From assembly GCF_020521235.1 (NCBI RefSeq), contig NZ_BLAY01000009.1, forward strand, positions 23,541-87,540: a DNA stretch of 64,000 nucleotides, written 5' to 3'. The notes under the pieces are model-generated. The model worked only from the letters and a program-made list of their open reading frames with translations, ran no database searches and was not told where the DNA came from. The translations under genes and the position numbers were made by a program. This DNA is from Microseira wollei NIES-4236 (lineage in GTDB: Bacteria; Cyanobacteriota; Cyanobacteriia; Cyanobacteriales; Aerosakkonemataceae). How positions within the stretch are numbered: position 1 is the first letter of the stretch; each line of letters starts with the position of its first letter. This document shows positions 8,143-16,937 of the stretch, one piece after another.

Positions 8143-8196
8143 ATGTGACGCGATCGCATTTAGATGAGTCTCTCAGGAAGCAGATTCTCTCTGACT

Positions 8197-8314
8197 TATA
8201 GCGGATTGCAGGCGCATGAGGTACACCTGAGAATGCAATAGCGGCAGCATTAATGCTGCCGCTATACAAACGAGAGCCAAAATGCTGTACTTCACTCGCT
8301 GGCAATCCGCTGTA
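8197..8314. mobile_element. TATAGCGGATTG-type MITE
   Basis: Ends TATAGCGGATTGC and GCAATCCGCTGTA are inverted repeats. The centre holds AGCGGCAGCATTAATGCTGCCGCT, a perfect hairpin. Sister copies are at 14468, 23355 and 26858, with decayed ones at 18095 and 20655. TA at both ends fits Tc1/IS630-type target duplication. Confidence 0.75.
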
Positions 8315-8423
8315 TTTGCACTTTGGCTGAAGCAGCAAGTGCAGCAGGTTAAGTTAACAATGGTGGATAAAGAGATGTCTGCCGTCGCGTAGAGAGAGTT
8401 TGGTTTAAAGAAGCTGGTATTAA

Positions 8424-8464
8424 CCCCTAAAGTCGCGTTGGTGATTTTAGGGGGATTTTTTTGG
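8424..8464 (+). terminator. Rho-independent terminator
   Basis: CCCCTAAA ... TTTTAGGGGG followed by ATTTTTTTG. It would stop plus-strand transcription coming from iscB before the peptide genes. Confidence 0.7.
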
Positions 8465-8726
8465 GTAAGTTTTGAATGCAAATAGTTCATCAATATTCAA
8501 AAACTATCCATTCACATTTAGTTTAATACAAATTTTGTTAAAAAATAGCCGGAAAATCTTTTTTTGCAGGTTTGTAATACTGAAATTAATTAGTCTATAT
8601 AGGTTCAAAAATAAGCCTTACAGGGGCTTGCTATCTACTTTTATGCCAAGTAACGTTAAAGATAGATGGGTAATGTAAACCCAATCTAAACATAATTGTT
8701 TTTCTTGAATTAGGAGGACATTTCCG
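8465..8726. other. AT-rich leader region of the second peptide cluster
   Basis: No coding sequence is seen. It is expected to contain the promoter for the downstream double-glycine peptide. Confidence 0.45.
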
Positions 8727-8993
8727 ATGGCTAAAATCCAAGTCGTTGATTTACACCCTAGCGATTCAAAAAATTTAAATAATTCAAGTTACTTAACAGA
8801 TCAGGAACTTGATTTAATTAAAGGTGGTCTTCAACTGACACCACTTACTCCAGTTTCAGCAGCAATAAGAACTTTCCCTGGATTGGGTTATATTGTTGGT
8901 GCTTTTACAGCAGGATATAAAGCTGGCGAATGGCTTAACGAAAATACTCCTATTCAAAGCTGGATCTCGGAACGGCTTACGAATGGGCGGTGA
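8727..8993 (+). CDS. double-glycine leader peptide, bacteriocin-like (copy 2)
   Basis: An 88-residue peptide with a strong AGGAGGA site eight bases before the ATG. The leader (MAKIQVVDLHPSD...LTDQELDLIKGG) ends in a double-Gly motif of the LDxIKGG type cut by C39-peptidase exporters. The core (LQLTPLTPVSAAIRTFPGLG...AGYKAGEWLNENTPIQSWI) has a Gly-rich amphipathic middle, typical of class IIc or glycine-zipper bacteriocins. It is 150 bases upstream of the second Nif11 precursor on the same strand, so here the two precursor types may be cotranscribed, unlike locus 1. It is related in type, not in core sequence, to the peptide at 2516. Confidence 0.78.
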   Translation: MAKIQVVDLHPSDSKNLNNSSYLTDQELDLIKGGLQLTPLTPVSAAIRTFPGLGYIVGAFTAGYKAGEWLNENTPIQSWISERLTNGR

Positions 8994-9143
8994 GTGGGCC
9001 TTAATAATTGGAGTGCCTTCTAGCGATCGCCTGACTGTTTTACATCATTGATTAAGCGATCGCCCAATCAATCCTTTTAAATCGCCCAGCTACTCAAAAT
9101 CAAACCTAGTAGAAAAACCAAACCTTGAACAAGGAGAATCATC

Positions 9144-9512
9144 ATGTCTTTAGCCAATGTCAAAGCTTTCTACGAAAGACTAGCCACTGATGAAAACTTC
9201 CGGCTGCAAATTCAGGAAGTTCATAGTAAAGAAAAATGCAGCCAAATTGTCAAAGAAGCTGGCTATGATTTTAGCCAGGAAGAATTGGAAGAGTATACTG
9301 CAAATTTATTAGAATCCAACCATCCTAAAGATGGAATGATAGAGCTTGACGAAAAGGAAATGGAAGCTGTATTTGGTGGAGCTATTCGCTACTTTGAGCC
9401 TTTGAATCGTTTAGGTCAGATCTATGGTAGTCCAATACCTGATAGCGATTTCTGGAACGAAACCATCTTCATATCAGAGTCGTTTGTAAATTACGTGGCT
9501 GCAACTCGCTGA
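9144..9512 (+). CDS. Nif11-leader RiPP precursor with one IYG splice motif (copy 2)
   Basis: A 122-residue precursor; AAGGAG precedes the ATG. The leader is clearly homologous to the one at 4858-5160 (MSLANVKAFYERLATDENF...IVKEAGYDFSQEELEEY...LDEKEMEAVFGG). After the double Gly the core differs almost completely except for a shared F-x-P and the IYG motif (RLGQIYGSPIP). It is about twice as long as core 1. Its final residues (around VNYVAATR) overlap, in another frame, the start of an IS630 transposase relic, so the C-terminus is probably not native. A native core may have ended nearer DFW. The maturase follows 395 bases downstream, after that relic. Confidence 0.85.
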   Translation: MSLANVKAFYERLATDENFRLQIQEVHSKEKCSQIVKEAGYDFSQEELEEYTANLLESNHPKDGMIELDEKEMEAVFGGAIRYFEPLNRLGQIYGSPIPDSDFWNETIFISESFVNYVAATR

Positions 9513-9804
9513 AGGAATTCACAAGGTATTTATCCCTTCCCACTCCCCAGAATTACAACCAGCCCTTGGTTTGTGGCCTCTAATCAATGAACTCATTGCC
9601 AATCGCTCATTCAAGTCTTTGGATGAACTAGAGGAATTGTTATTTCATCGCTGTCGTAACTTGCACAACGAGGCAAAACTTGATCTCCCATTTAACTTTC
9701 TTTCATTGGTGGTCAAAAACTATTCCTGCTACTGGTTGCGTTCGCGCCAGCGTTGGGAGGCATATCGCACACCCACTATACAAGTCCGGTGCAACCGGAC
9801 TTGA
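9490..9804 (+). pseudogene. IS630-family transposase relic (C-terminal DDE part)
   Basis: The frame opening after a TAA at 9487 reads ITWLQLAEGIHKVFIPSHSPELQPALGLWPLINELIAN..SLDELEELLFHRCR. This is the C-terminal third of IS630/DDE_3 transposases, where (P)SPELQP-E-LWP is the signature around the last catalytic acid; here the glutamate after QPA is replaced (QPALGLW). No N-terminal half is present. It lies between the precursor and maturase of locus 2 and overlaps the end of the precursor frame. Confidence 0.75.
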
Positions 9805-9907
9805 TATCATTCATATCTAGGGAAAAACGCAGATAGGTTTACTCTTTATGTAAACCACTGCAATCTTTCTATTTCTATCTTTAAGCCACTGCAATGAGGG
9901 AATATCT

Positions 9908-11164
9908 ATGGCTTATCGCCGAGTCAGTTATGCAGTCTGGGAAATCACGCTCAAATGCAATCTCGCCTGCCAGCACTGCGGTTCTCGTGCTGGTCATTCG
10001 CGAACAAAAGAACTTTCTACTCAAGAAGCCTTAGACTTAGTTAAACAACTGGCAGAAGTCGGTATTAAAGAAGTGACTCTCATTGGAGGAGAAGCGTTTC
10101 TGCGCCCAGACTGGTTGGAAATTGCTCAAGCGATTACCAACGCCGGAATGATTTGTGGTATGACTACCGGGGGCTATGGAATCACCTTAGAAACCGCCCA
10201 CAAAATGAAAGCAGCAGGAATTAAAGTGGTTTCGGTTTCGGTGGATGGCTTAGAAGAGACACATGATCGCTTGCGGGGAAAAAAAGGCTCCTGGCAGTGG
10301 GCATTTAAAACCATGAGCCATCTCAAAGCAGCAGGCATCCCTTTCGGGTGCAATACCCAAATCAATCGCCTCTCTGCCCCAGAATTTCCTCAAATTTACC
10401 AGCGCATTCGCGACGCGGGGATATTTGCTTGGCAGATTCAGTTAACCGTGCCGATGGGCAATGCCGCCGATAACAACCAAATCCTCCTCCAACCCTACGA
10501 ACTGCTCGATATCTATCCCATGATTGCTCGCGTCGTGCAACGGGCGAATCAAGAAGGGGTGAAGGTGCAGGCGGGAAATAATATTGGTTACTATGGCCCC
10601 TACGAACGCCTGCTGCGAGGAGGAGATGCTTGGACTTTCTGGCAAGGCTGTATGGCAGGGATAGCAGCGTTGGGGATCGAGGCGGATGGGGCAATCAAGG
10701 GGTGTCCCTCCCTTCCCACGGCTGCATATACAGGGGGAAATATCCGCGATCGCTCTCTGAAACAGATTATTGAAGAGGCAGAAGAATTGCGCTTTAATCT
10801 GGGAGCCGGGACTCCCAAGGGAACGGAGCATTTGTGGGGTTTTTGTCAAACTTGTGAGTTTGCTGAACTCTGTCGGGGTGGTTGCAGTTGGACGGCTCAT
10901 GTATTTTTTGATCGTCGGGGCAATAACCCCTACTGCCACCATCGTGCTTTGACCCAGGCAAAACGGGGCATCCGCGAACGATTTTACTTAGAGCGGAAAG
11001 CCGCAGGAGTGCCGTTTGATAATGGGAAGTTTGTCTTAGTTGAGGAACCCATTGAGACACCTTTGCCAGAAAATGACCCGCTTGAGTTTTCTGCCTCTCG
11101 CATCCAATGGCCAGACAGTTGGCAAGAAGCAGCCGCGTTAACCCACGCTTTTGTAGGGATATAA
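9908..11164 (+). CDS. Nif11-peptide radical SAM/SPASM maturase, PlpX-like splicease (copy 2)
   Basis: A 418-residue enzyme; GAGGGA precedes the ATG. It has the SAM-cluster motif CNLACQHC (residues 17-24), GGEAFLRPDW, and the same SPASM cysteine pattern (GCPSLP, FCQTCEFAELCRGGC, NPYCHHR) as the maturase at 3482-4741. It is nearly collinear with that protein, differing mainly in the last 20 residues. In locus 2 it is separated from its precursor by an IS630 relic, so it may now use its own promoter; expression level relative to substrate could have changed. All residues expected for activity are kept, arguing that it is still under selection. Splicease function is inferred as for copy 1. Confidence 0.82.
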   Translation: MAYRRVSYAVWEITLKCNLACQHCGSRAGHSRTKELSTQEALDLVKQLAEVGIKEVTLIGGEAFLRPDWLEIAQAITNAGMICGMTTGGYGITLETAHKMKAAGIKVVSVSVDGLEETHDRLRGKKGSWQWAFKTMSHLKAAGIPFGCNTQINRLSAPEFPQIYQRIRDAGIFAWQIQLTVPMGNAADNNQILLQPYELLDIYPMIARVVQRANQEGVKVQAGNNIGYYGPYERLLRGGDAWTFWQGCMAGIAALGIEADGAIKGCPSLPTAAYTGGNIRDRSLKQIIEEAEELRFNLGAGTPKGTEHLWGFCQTCEFAELCRGGCSWTAHVFFDRRGNNPYCHHRALTQAKRGIRERFYLERKAAGVPFDNGKFVLVEEPIETPLPENDPLEFSASRIQWPDSWQEAAALTHAFVGI

Positions 11165-11180
11165 AAGAAAGGAACAGCCC

Positions 11181-11360
11181 ATGACTGGAAATTCGCCCCT
11201 AAATACAGCCAACAATTCTCACCAGCAAAGTGAGACTCAAAAGCCCTTATTACCCCGCTCTGCTTGGCATAGTCAAGTCGCTTATTTGAGAGCCTTATTT
11301 CGCGTCAAAAAAGCCTTGGATTTGAGCGAGCAAGAAGCTGGTGTATTCAAAAGTGAGTAG
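11181..11360 (+). CDS. PlpY-like splicease accessory protein (copy 2)
   Basis: A 59-residue protein 16 bases after the maturase stop, with AAAGGAA before its ATG. It keeps the block LLPRSAWHSQVAYLRALFRVKKALD--E-EAGVFKSE found in the protein at 3241-3462 while the N-terminal 20 residues differ. This strong local conservation in a small unrecognised protein next to the maturase in both loci points to a required partner, most likely the PlpY role. The Trp-Xaa-Ser-Gln and basic RVKK segments are the best candidates for a contact surface. Confidence 0.7.
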   Translation: MTGNSPLNTANNSHQQSETQKPLLPRSAWHSQVAYLRALFRVKKALDLSEQEAGVFKSE

Positions 11361-11366
11361 GGTCTC

Positions 11367-11507
11367 ATATCATGTCCGGTCGATTACCCATGATTAGGAG
11401 TAGGGAACATTATTAACGTTATCTGTTTGTCCGAGATATCTATGATGTTCCCTACCCAACGACGCGGTGAGGTTTTTTTATTATGGGCAATTCAACGGAC
11501 ATGATAT
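11367..11507. mobile_element. ATATCATGTCCG-type MITE
   Basis: Terminal inverted repeats ATATCATGTCCG / CGGACATGATAT enclose about 120 bp. Inside is a stem GTAGGGAACAT...ATGTTCCCTAC with a loop containing TTATCTGTTT, also found in the free hairpin at 44748-44813. Other members are at 39380-39482 and 60415-60549. Confidence 0.75.
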
Positions 11508-11508
11508 C

Positions 11509-11712
11509 AGATGCGATCGCCTTGCACCTACCTCTTGCTGTTGTAAACCTTGCCAACTCTATTTTGCCAGCTAGAGAATATTTTGCCAATTCAAACGAGG
11601 GATCGCAAGGAGAGTTGCTGTTGGGAAGGCGTCGGATTTTAAAATCAGATATTCATGAAGTAGAAACCGGATTTATTGAAGAAACCCGGTTTCTACATAT
11701 ATCGATTGTAGT
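11509..11712. repeat. long repeat, copy C (shorter)
   Basis: Matches the right-hand part of copies A and B: GATGCGATCGCCTTGCACC, GCCAGCTAGAGAATATTTTG, the GAAGGCGTCGGATTTTAAAATC stretch and the terminal ACCCGGTTTCTAC hairpin. Like copy A it ends with ATATCGATTGTAGT. It starts immediately beside the MITE at 11367. Confidence 0.78.
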
Positions 11713-11754
11713 AATGGTTTAGCAACTTCTGGTTAAAGTGCGTAAGTCTTAAAA

Positions 11755-12231
11755 TCAATTCTCCGGAACTCTAACCATTGCTGTCCCTACAGGGATGTCT
11801 CCCATCAATCCCTGCTTCATAGCAAAAACCCGATAAAGCACTGTTTCTCCCACCTGGTTCATTTCAACACCATTCAGCATCACGCTTATATAATTGTCAG
11901 GACCTACTGGTTGAGGAAAGTTAATTGCCACGCTTCCCGTACTGACTGCCACATTCGCTGCTATCTCTTTCCCTGTTTGATCCGTAATCCGAACTTGCCG
12001 GACACTTTTCATCTCGTTTGGTAAAGCGATCGTTAGATTTGTTAGAGGATACCCCGTAACAGCTACGTTAATGAAATGGCTATCGTTATTAGCACTGGCG
12101 ATACCCGAATCAGCAATAAAGGGCGCGCTAAAGTTGAAACGCATCTGTGCCTGTGCTTTAGGGGCAATAGCAGGAACAACAGCAGTACTTAGTATCAAAG
12201 CAGATAGACCACCGTAAATTAGACTTTTCAC
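11755..12231 (-). CDS. DUF2808 secreted protein
   Basis: Preferred start is the GTG at 12231, eight bases after AGGAG. It gives a 158-residue protein with a clean signal peptide (KSLIYGGLSALILSTAVVPAIAPKAQA) and the DUF2808 fold typical of cyanobacteria (FNVAVTGYPLTNLTIALP-like block, TDQTGKEIAANV, YRVFAMKQG). The frame is open up to 12405, but the extra N-terminus would bury the signal peptide. The function of the family is unknown; it is exported or periplasmic. Monocistronic. Confidence 0.8.
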   Translation of the reverse strand: MKSLIYGGLSALILSTAVVPAIAPKAQAQMRFNFSAPFIADSGIASANNDSHFINVAVTGYPLTNLTIALPNEMKSVRQVRITDQTGKEIAANVAVSTGSVAINFPQPVGPDNYISVMLNGVEMNQVGETVLYRVFAMKQGLMGDIPVGTAMVRVPEN

Positions 12232-12881
12232 TTGCAATACTCCTGAGTGGATAAAACCCATCAATTGATTGTTTGGCTTTGTCAGTCCTGACGCAAACAC
12301 CAAAGTTTCTCTGAAAAATCGTCGCAAGAGAACTAGAGATAGCAGCAAGAAACTTTGGTGATAAGATCGTCGTGCGTCAGTCCTGTTTGTTTTGATTGCC
12401 TTCAATCAATAGAATGATTTACCCAAATGAGATGAGGCTGATTAATAGATTAAAGTTAGATGAGAATTTGAATTTGTCGCTCAAGCGCTGGTTTTGCCAG
12501 AACTTATACTTGTTGCCAAAGTCAGCTAAACCGGAAAGCGCAAAAATGTTACAACCGACACCATCGGAAAATATAGTTTAATATGAAACATTTTTAATCC
12601 TTCTCGGCCATCGGTCAATAATAACGCAAGTTGCTAGTTATAAACTTTGGCGGTGCTAATTGCTAATTGCAAGCTTGCTAATATAGGATTTTTACGCTCC
12701 ATTAGCCATGAGCCATTAGCGATTAGCTGCTATGCATGAGATAACTAGCAACTTGAGTTATTAGCCAAATCGTAAGATTTTGTCGGGTTGTATAGACCTG
12801 ATTAAAATTTTGGCTCAATCTGCCGCCCGCCCAAGAATGCAGCAAAATAAAGATAGCAGCAAACAAAATGCATTCACAGGT
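12232..12881. other. intergenic region containing a MITE
   Basis: No gene is supported. The element at 12619-12763 (listed separately) occupies the centre. The rest is AT-rich and should hold the promoters of the flanking divergent genes. Confidence 0.5.
12619..12763. mobile_element. AAGTTGCTAGTTAT-type MITE
   Basis: Ends TAATAACGCAAGTTGCTAGTTAT and ATAACTAGCAACTTGAGTTATTAG are inverted repeats with few mismatches. The body contains TAATTGC/CATTAGC heptamer repeats. Relatives sit at 33049-33176 and 62012-62199. Confidence 0.7.
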
Positions 12882-14369
12882 ATGGAGACGACCCCAACAA
12901 CAATTGAGCAGACTCTGTCGTATCAAAACACAACTGTAGATAACGACTGGACGACTAGCACAACGCTAGAAAAACAAGCGGCGGGATCTGGCTCAACTGA
13001 CACCATGCCTGCTGGTGGCAGCGACCTTTCTCGTTTTGATTGGAAGGAAGCGTGGTATCCGGTCTACTATATCGAAGATCTGGATAAGTCCAAGCCAGAG
13101 CCTTTTACCCTGCTGGGCAGAGATATTGTCATCTGGTGGGATAAAACCGCCTCTTGTTGGCGCGCGTTTGAGGATAAATGTCCCCACCGCCTTGCACCCC
13201 TATCCGAGGGCAGAATTGCCGAAGATGGCAATTTAGAATGTCCTTACCACGGTTGGGCTTTTTCTGGCAGCGGTGAATGTCAGCGCATTCCGCAACAAGT
13301 TGAAGGTGGAACGGCAGAACTTTCTAAACGTGCCTGCGTTGCTTCGTTCCCGACGGTGGAAAGACAGGGATTGTTATTTGTCTATCCGGGGGAACCAGAA
13401 AACGCGGCTAAAACCAAAGTTCCTATCGTCGAACCCCTAGAAGATTCTCCCGCCGAGTGGACTTGCATCAATACGTTTCGGGATTTGCCTTACGATGCCC
13501 TGACGCTGTTAGAAAATGTCCTAGATGCGAGTCACGTTCCTTATACCCACCACCGCAGTGTGGGAAATCGCGCCTATGCCAGCCCGGTGGAGCTAGAAAT
13601 AGTCGAATCTAACCGACAGGGGTTTAAAGGGGTTTGGGAACAAGGGCCGCGACGGGGGACGCTAGGCCGCCAGGATACGACATTTATTGCCCCCGGTTTG
13701 ATGTGGCACGACTTGACCTCGAAGCAGTTTGGCAGAACCTTGACGGTGGTGTATGCAACTCCGATTCGCAAGGGGGAGTGTCGGGTATTTGCGCGCTTTC
13801 CGTTTAAGTTTGCAAGCATTTTGCCTGCTTTGTTTATCAAGCTGACTCCACGTTGGTATTCCCACATCGGACAGAATGCGGTTTTGGAAGATGACCAGAT
13901 TTTCTTGTATTTTCAAGAACGCTATCTGGAGGCGGCGGGTGGTAGTTCGCGCTTTGCCAAAGCATTTTACCTGCCAACTAAAGCAGATCGCTTCGTGATG
14001 GAGTTGCGTCAGTGGGTGAATCAATACGACGCGGAACCATTTCCAGGAGCGATATTGCCTCCACCTGCGCCCCGCGAACAGCTGTTAGAGCGGTATTATT
14101 CCCATACGAGCAAGTGTGCGAGTTGTCGGACAGCTTTAGGGAATATCCAGCGGGTGAGGATGGGTTTGGCTATTTTAGGAGCGATCGCGCTTACCATCAC
14201 CCCTCTACTCGCACTCTCTCTGGGCGAAACCGCAACCCCAACCGTTGCCCTCTTAACCCTGATAACCTTGACTTGCGGTGCAGGATGGCTGTTTTTAGGA
14301 CGCCTGGTGCGCCAATTTTACCAAGGTCGCGATATACCGCCGCGCAACTTGCCGGAGAAAAAGCGTTGA
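12882..14369 (+). CDS. PaO/Tic55-like Rieske oxygenase
   Basis: A 495-residue protein from the ATG at 12882 (an upstream ATG at 12837 and a TTG at 12780 are open but lack a ribosome site). It has a Rieske 2Fe-2S centre (DKCPHRLAPLSEGRI...CPYHGW), the mononuclear iron site (LLENVLDASHVPYTHH), and near the C-terminus the CXXC motif (SKCASCRTAL) followed by two hydrophobic segments. That combination is the pheophorbide a oxygenase/Tic55/ACD1 group found in cyanobacteria and plastids. The role in cyanobacteria is uncertain; chlorophyll breakdown or tetrapyrrole oxygenation is the usual suggestion. C-terminal hydrophobic segments (about 445-475) indicate membrane anchoring. Confidence 0.88.
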   Translation: METTPTTIEQTLSYQNTTVDNDWTTSTTLEKQAAGSGSTDTMPAGGSDLSRFDWKEAWYPVYYIEDLDKSKPEPFTLLGRDIVIWWDKTASCWRAFEDKCPHRLAPLSEGRIAEDGNLECPYHGWAFSGSGECQRIPQQVEGGTAELSKRACVASFPTVERQGLLFVYPGEPENAAKTKVPIVEPLEDSPAEWTCINTFRDLPYDALTLLENVLDASHVPYTHHRSVGNRAYASPVELEIVESNRQGFKGVWEQGPRRGTLGRQDTTFIAPGLMWHDLTSKQFGRTLTVVYATPIRKGECRVFARFPFKFASILPALFIKLTPRWYSHIGQNAVLEDDQIFLYFQERYLEAAGGSSRFAKAFYLPTKADRFVMELRQWVNQYDAEPFPGAILPPPAPREQLLERYYSHTSKCASCRTALGNIQRVRMGLAILGAIALTITPLLALSLGETATPTVALLTLITLTCGAGWLFLGRLVRQFYQGRDIPPRNLPEKKR

Positions 14370-14857
14370 CCTACTCCCCTGTCTCTTGACGAGGGGATTC
14401 TTAAAAGGTTGTTACGAGGCGGTCAATAGACACGCCTCTCCACCTTTGTTGCTGTTTCTCGGATTCTTATAGCGGATTGCAGCCGTATGAGGTACGGCGC
14501 TTGGTGTGCCAGCAGCATTAATGCGGCGGGCACACCAAGCGCCTTTAGGCTTGGTGTGCCAGCAGCATTAATGCTGCGCGCTTGACAAACAAAGCCAAAA
14601 GGCTGTACCTCGATCGTTTGCCATCCGCGATCAACGTATTTTGCTCAAAAGCTAGATCCCCGAATTCTCCTGTGAAGTCGGGGATCTCCGCGTCAAGCCT
14701 CCCTAGTCTTGTAAAATCTTTCTTAAATCTCCACTTTCTCACTAGAGATTGTGGAGTTTTTGCTTGCGTTTTGTGTCCTGTGGGGGTAATATCGATAAAC
14801 GAGGTTGTAAAATACGGTATCCCTACCAAGTAGCCGTATATTAGCGGAGGTAAACAA
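14370..14857. other. intergenic region: MITE plus sbpA promoter
   Basis: Contains the TATAGCGG MITE (14468-14631) with internally duplicated hairpins, then the sbpA upstream region. A motif AATACGGTATCCCTACCAAG (14811-14830), resembling 18451-18475, lies just before the GGAGG of sbpA. Confidence 0.55.
14468..14631. mobile_element. TATAGCGGATTG-type MITE
   Basis: Starts TATAGCGGATTGCAGCCGTATGAGGTA and ends near CATCCGCGA. The GCAGCATTAATG(C) hairpin is present twice, so this copy is internally expanded. Confidence 0.65.
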
Positions 14858-15961
14858 ATGACCATATGGCAGCGCCTGAGCAGGCTGAGAGTGAATTCGA
14901 TCAAAAGTTTCGTATCGTTATTTTTGGTAGGGGTGAGTTTGAGCGTTGCGATCGCTGCCTGTTCGAGTGGCGGTGGAAGCAATTCTACCACTGGCAGTCC
15001 CGGTGCTAGTCCCGTTGCCCAAAACAAGCAAAATGTCGAAGTAACCCTAGTTTCCTTTGCCGTCACCAAAGCCGCCCACGAAGCGATTATTCCTAAATTT
15101 GTCCAAAAGTGGAAGCAAGAACGTAACCAAAACGTCACCTTCCAGACCAGCTATGGCGGATCTGGTTCGCAAACACGCGCGGTAATTGATGGTTTGGAAG
15201 CCGATATTGTCCACTTGGCACTAGCGTTAGACACTCAAAAGATCGAAAAAGCCGGACTAATTCAACCAGGATGGGAACAAGAAGTTCCTAACAACGCCAT
15301 TGTGTCCAAATCCGTTGCCGCATTAGTCACTCGTGAAGGCAATCCGAAAGGAATTAAAGATTGGTCAGATTTGGGAAAAGATGGAGTTAAACTAATTACT
15401 GCCGACCCTAAAACATCGGGCATTGCGCGGTGGAATTTCCTAGCCTTGTGGAATTCGGCAATTAAAACGGGTGGAGATGAAGCGAAGGCTTTGGATTTTG
15501 TCACCAAGGTATATAAAAATGTGCCAGTTCTAACGAGAGATGCACGGGAAGCAACCGATGCCTTTTTCAAACAAGGTCAGGGAGACGCGCTGATCAACTA
15601 CGAAAACGAGATTATTTTGGCACAACAAAAAGGCGAAAAGGTATCTTATGTTATTCCCGATGTCAATATCTCGATTGATAATCCAATTGCCGTGGTAGAT
15701 AAAAACGTAGATCGGCACGGTAATAGAGAAGTGGCTGAAGCATTTGTCAAATTCCTGTATACAAAAGAAGCGCAACAAGAGTTTGCTAAAGTCGGTTTCC
15801 GACCTGTAAATCAAACAGTCGCCCAAACCAAGGAATTTGCCGACAAATATCCCAAAGTCAAAACTTTAGGTACGGTTAAGGATTACGGCGGTTGGGGTGA
15901 AATTCAGAAAAAATTCTTCGATGACGGGGCGGTTTTTGACCAAATTCAAGCGAAAAAATAG
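14858..15961 (+). CDS. sbpA: sulfate ABC transporter substrate-binding protein
   Basis: A 367-residue protein with GGAGG before the ATG. The signal ends in VAIAACSSGGG; the AAC could be a lipoprotein box, as in some cyanobacterial SBPs. The mature part has the family hallmarks SFAVTKAAHEAIIP, TSYGGSGSQTRAVIDGLEADIVHLAL, TADPKTSGIARWNFLALW and NYENEIILA. It delivers periplasmic sulfate (or thiosulfate) to the CysTW permease encoded just downstream; the ATPase CysA is about 18 kb away at 33835. Confidence 0.95.
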   Translation: MTIWQRLSRLRVNSIKSFVSLFLVGVSLSVAIAACSSGGGSNSTTGSPGASPVAQNKQNVEVTLVSFAVTKAAHEAIIPKFVQKWKQERNQNVTFQTSYGGSGSQTRAVIDGLEADIVHLALALDTQKIEKAGLIQPGWEQEVPNNAIVSKSVAALVTREGNPKGIKDWSDLGKDGVKLITADPKTSGIARWNFLALWNSAIKTGGDEAKALDFVTKVYKNVPVLTRDAREATDAFFKQGQGDALINYENEIILAQQKGEKVSYVIPDVNISIDNPIAVVDKNVDRHGNREVAEAFVKFLYTKEAQQEFAKVGFRPVNQTVAQTKEFADKYPKVKTLGTVKDYGGWGEIQKKFFDDGAVFDQIQAKK

Positions 15962-16070
15962 AGGGGAATTGTTAATTGCTAATTGCTAATTGGTAATTGG
16001 TAGAAAACTACTGGTCGGGGCAGGTATTACCCGCCCCTACAAAACTGAAAATGAACACATTCTGATTTTT

Positions 16071-16937
16071 ATGGCAATTTCTTCTCCACCACAACTGAGA
16101 TCTCAAAATACTTCAGTCGTTCAAAGGTTATGGCGTTCGATAGTCCAGCTTCCCTGGACTTGGCGAATTACCCTGGGATATCTCACGGTAATGTTACTTG
16201 TCCCAGTAGTAGCAATGTTTGCTAAAGCGAGTACTGAAACTCCTGCCGAATTTTGGAGAATTGCTACCAGTCCGATTGCACTTGCTACCTACGATGTTAC
16301 GTTTACTACCTCGTTAATGGCGGCTGCAATTAATGGAGTTTTTGGCACTTTAATTGCCTGGGTTTTAGTCCGGTACGACTTTCCCTTGAAGCGATTTGTT
16401 GATGCTTCGGTAGATTTACCATTTGCATTGCCAACCGCAGTTGCTGGGTTAACCTTGGCAACAGTTTATAGCGATAATGGTTGGATTGGTTCGCTGTTCG
16501 CACCACTGGGAATTAAAATATCTTTTACCCGGTTAGGCGTCGGGGTAGCGATGATATTTATATCCCTACCTTTTATCATCCGGACGGTACAACCAGTGCT
16601 TCAAGAAATGGAAAAAGACATTGAAGAAGCTGCCTGGTGTTTGGGTGCTTCGGGATGGCAAACCTTTTGGCGAGTGATTTTACCACCGCTATTTCCATCG
16701 ATTTTAACCGGGGTGGCGTTGGGTTTCTCCCGCGCAGTTGGGGAATATGGATCGACTGTGATTATAGCTTCCAATACACCGTTTAAAGATTTGATTGCAC
16801 CCGTGTTAATTTTCCAGCGATTAGAACAGTATGACTATTCGGGTGCAACGGTAATTGGCATCGTACTGTTGGGAATTTCATTGGTGATGCTGTTAGGAAT
16901 TAATCTCTTACAAGCTTGGGGAAGACGTTATGGCTAA
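16071..16937 (+). CDS. cysT: sulfate ABC transporter permease CysT
   Basis: A 288-residue membrane protein with six predicted helices. The ATG at 16071 is chosen over a GTG at 15990 because the extra N-terminus derives from repeat-like intergenic sequence. The EAA loop ([27 protein letters not shown]) that contacts the ATPase is present. It overlaps cysW by eight bases (16930-16937), indicating translational coupling in the sbpA-cysT-cysW operon. Confidence 0.93.
   Translation: MAISSPPQLRSQNTSVVQRLWRSIVQLPWTWRITLGYLTVMLLVPVVAMFAKASTETPAEFWRIATSPIALATYDVTFTTSLMAAAINGVFGTLIAWVLVRYDFPLKRFVDASVDLPFALPTAVAGLTLATVYSDNGWIGSLFAPLGIKISFTRLGVGVAMIFISLPFIIRTVQPVLQEMEKDIEEAAWCLGASGWQTFWRVILPPLFPSILTGVALGFSRAVGEYGSTVIIASNTPFKDLIAPVLIFQRLEQYDYSGATVIGIVLLGISLVMLLGINLLQAWGRRYG

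Noticed and set aside
12396..12581. 61-codon frame beside the DUF2808 gene
   Set aside because: Overlaps the divergent promoter region; basic, no motif, no ribosome site.
14545..15138. 197-codon minus-strand frame over the sbpA start
   Set aside because: Shadow of sbpA and of the adjacent MITE; sbpA on the plus strand has clear homology and a ribosome site.
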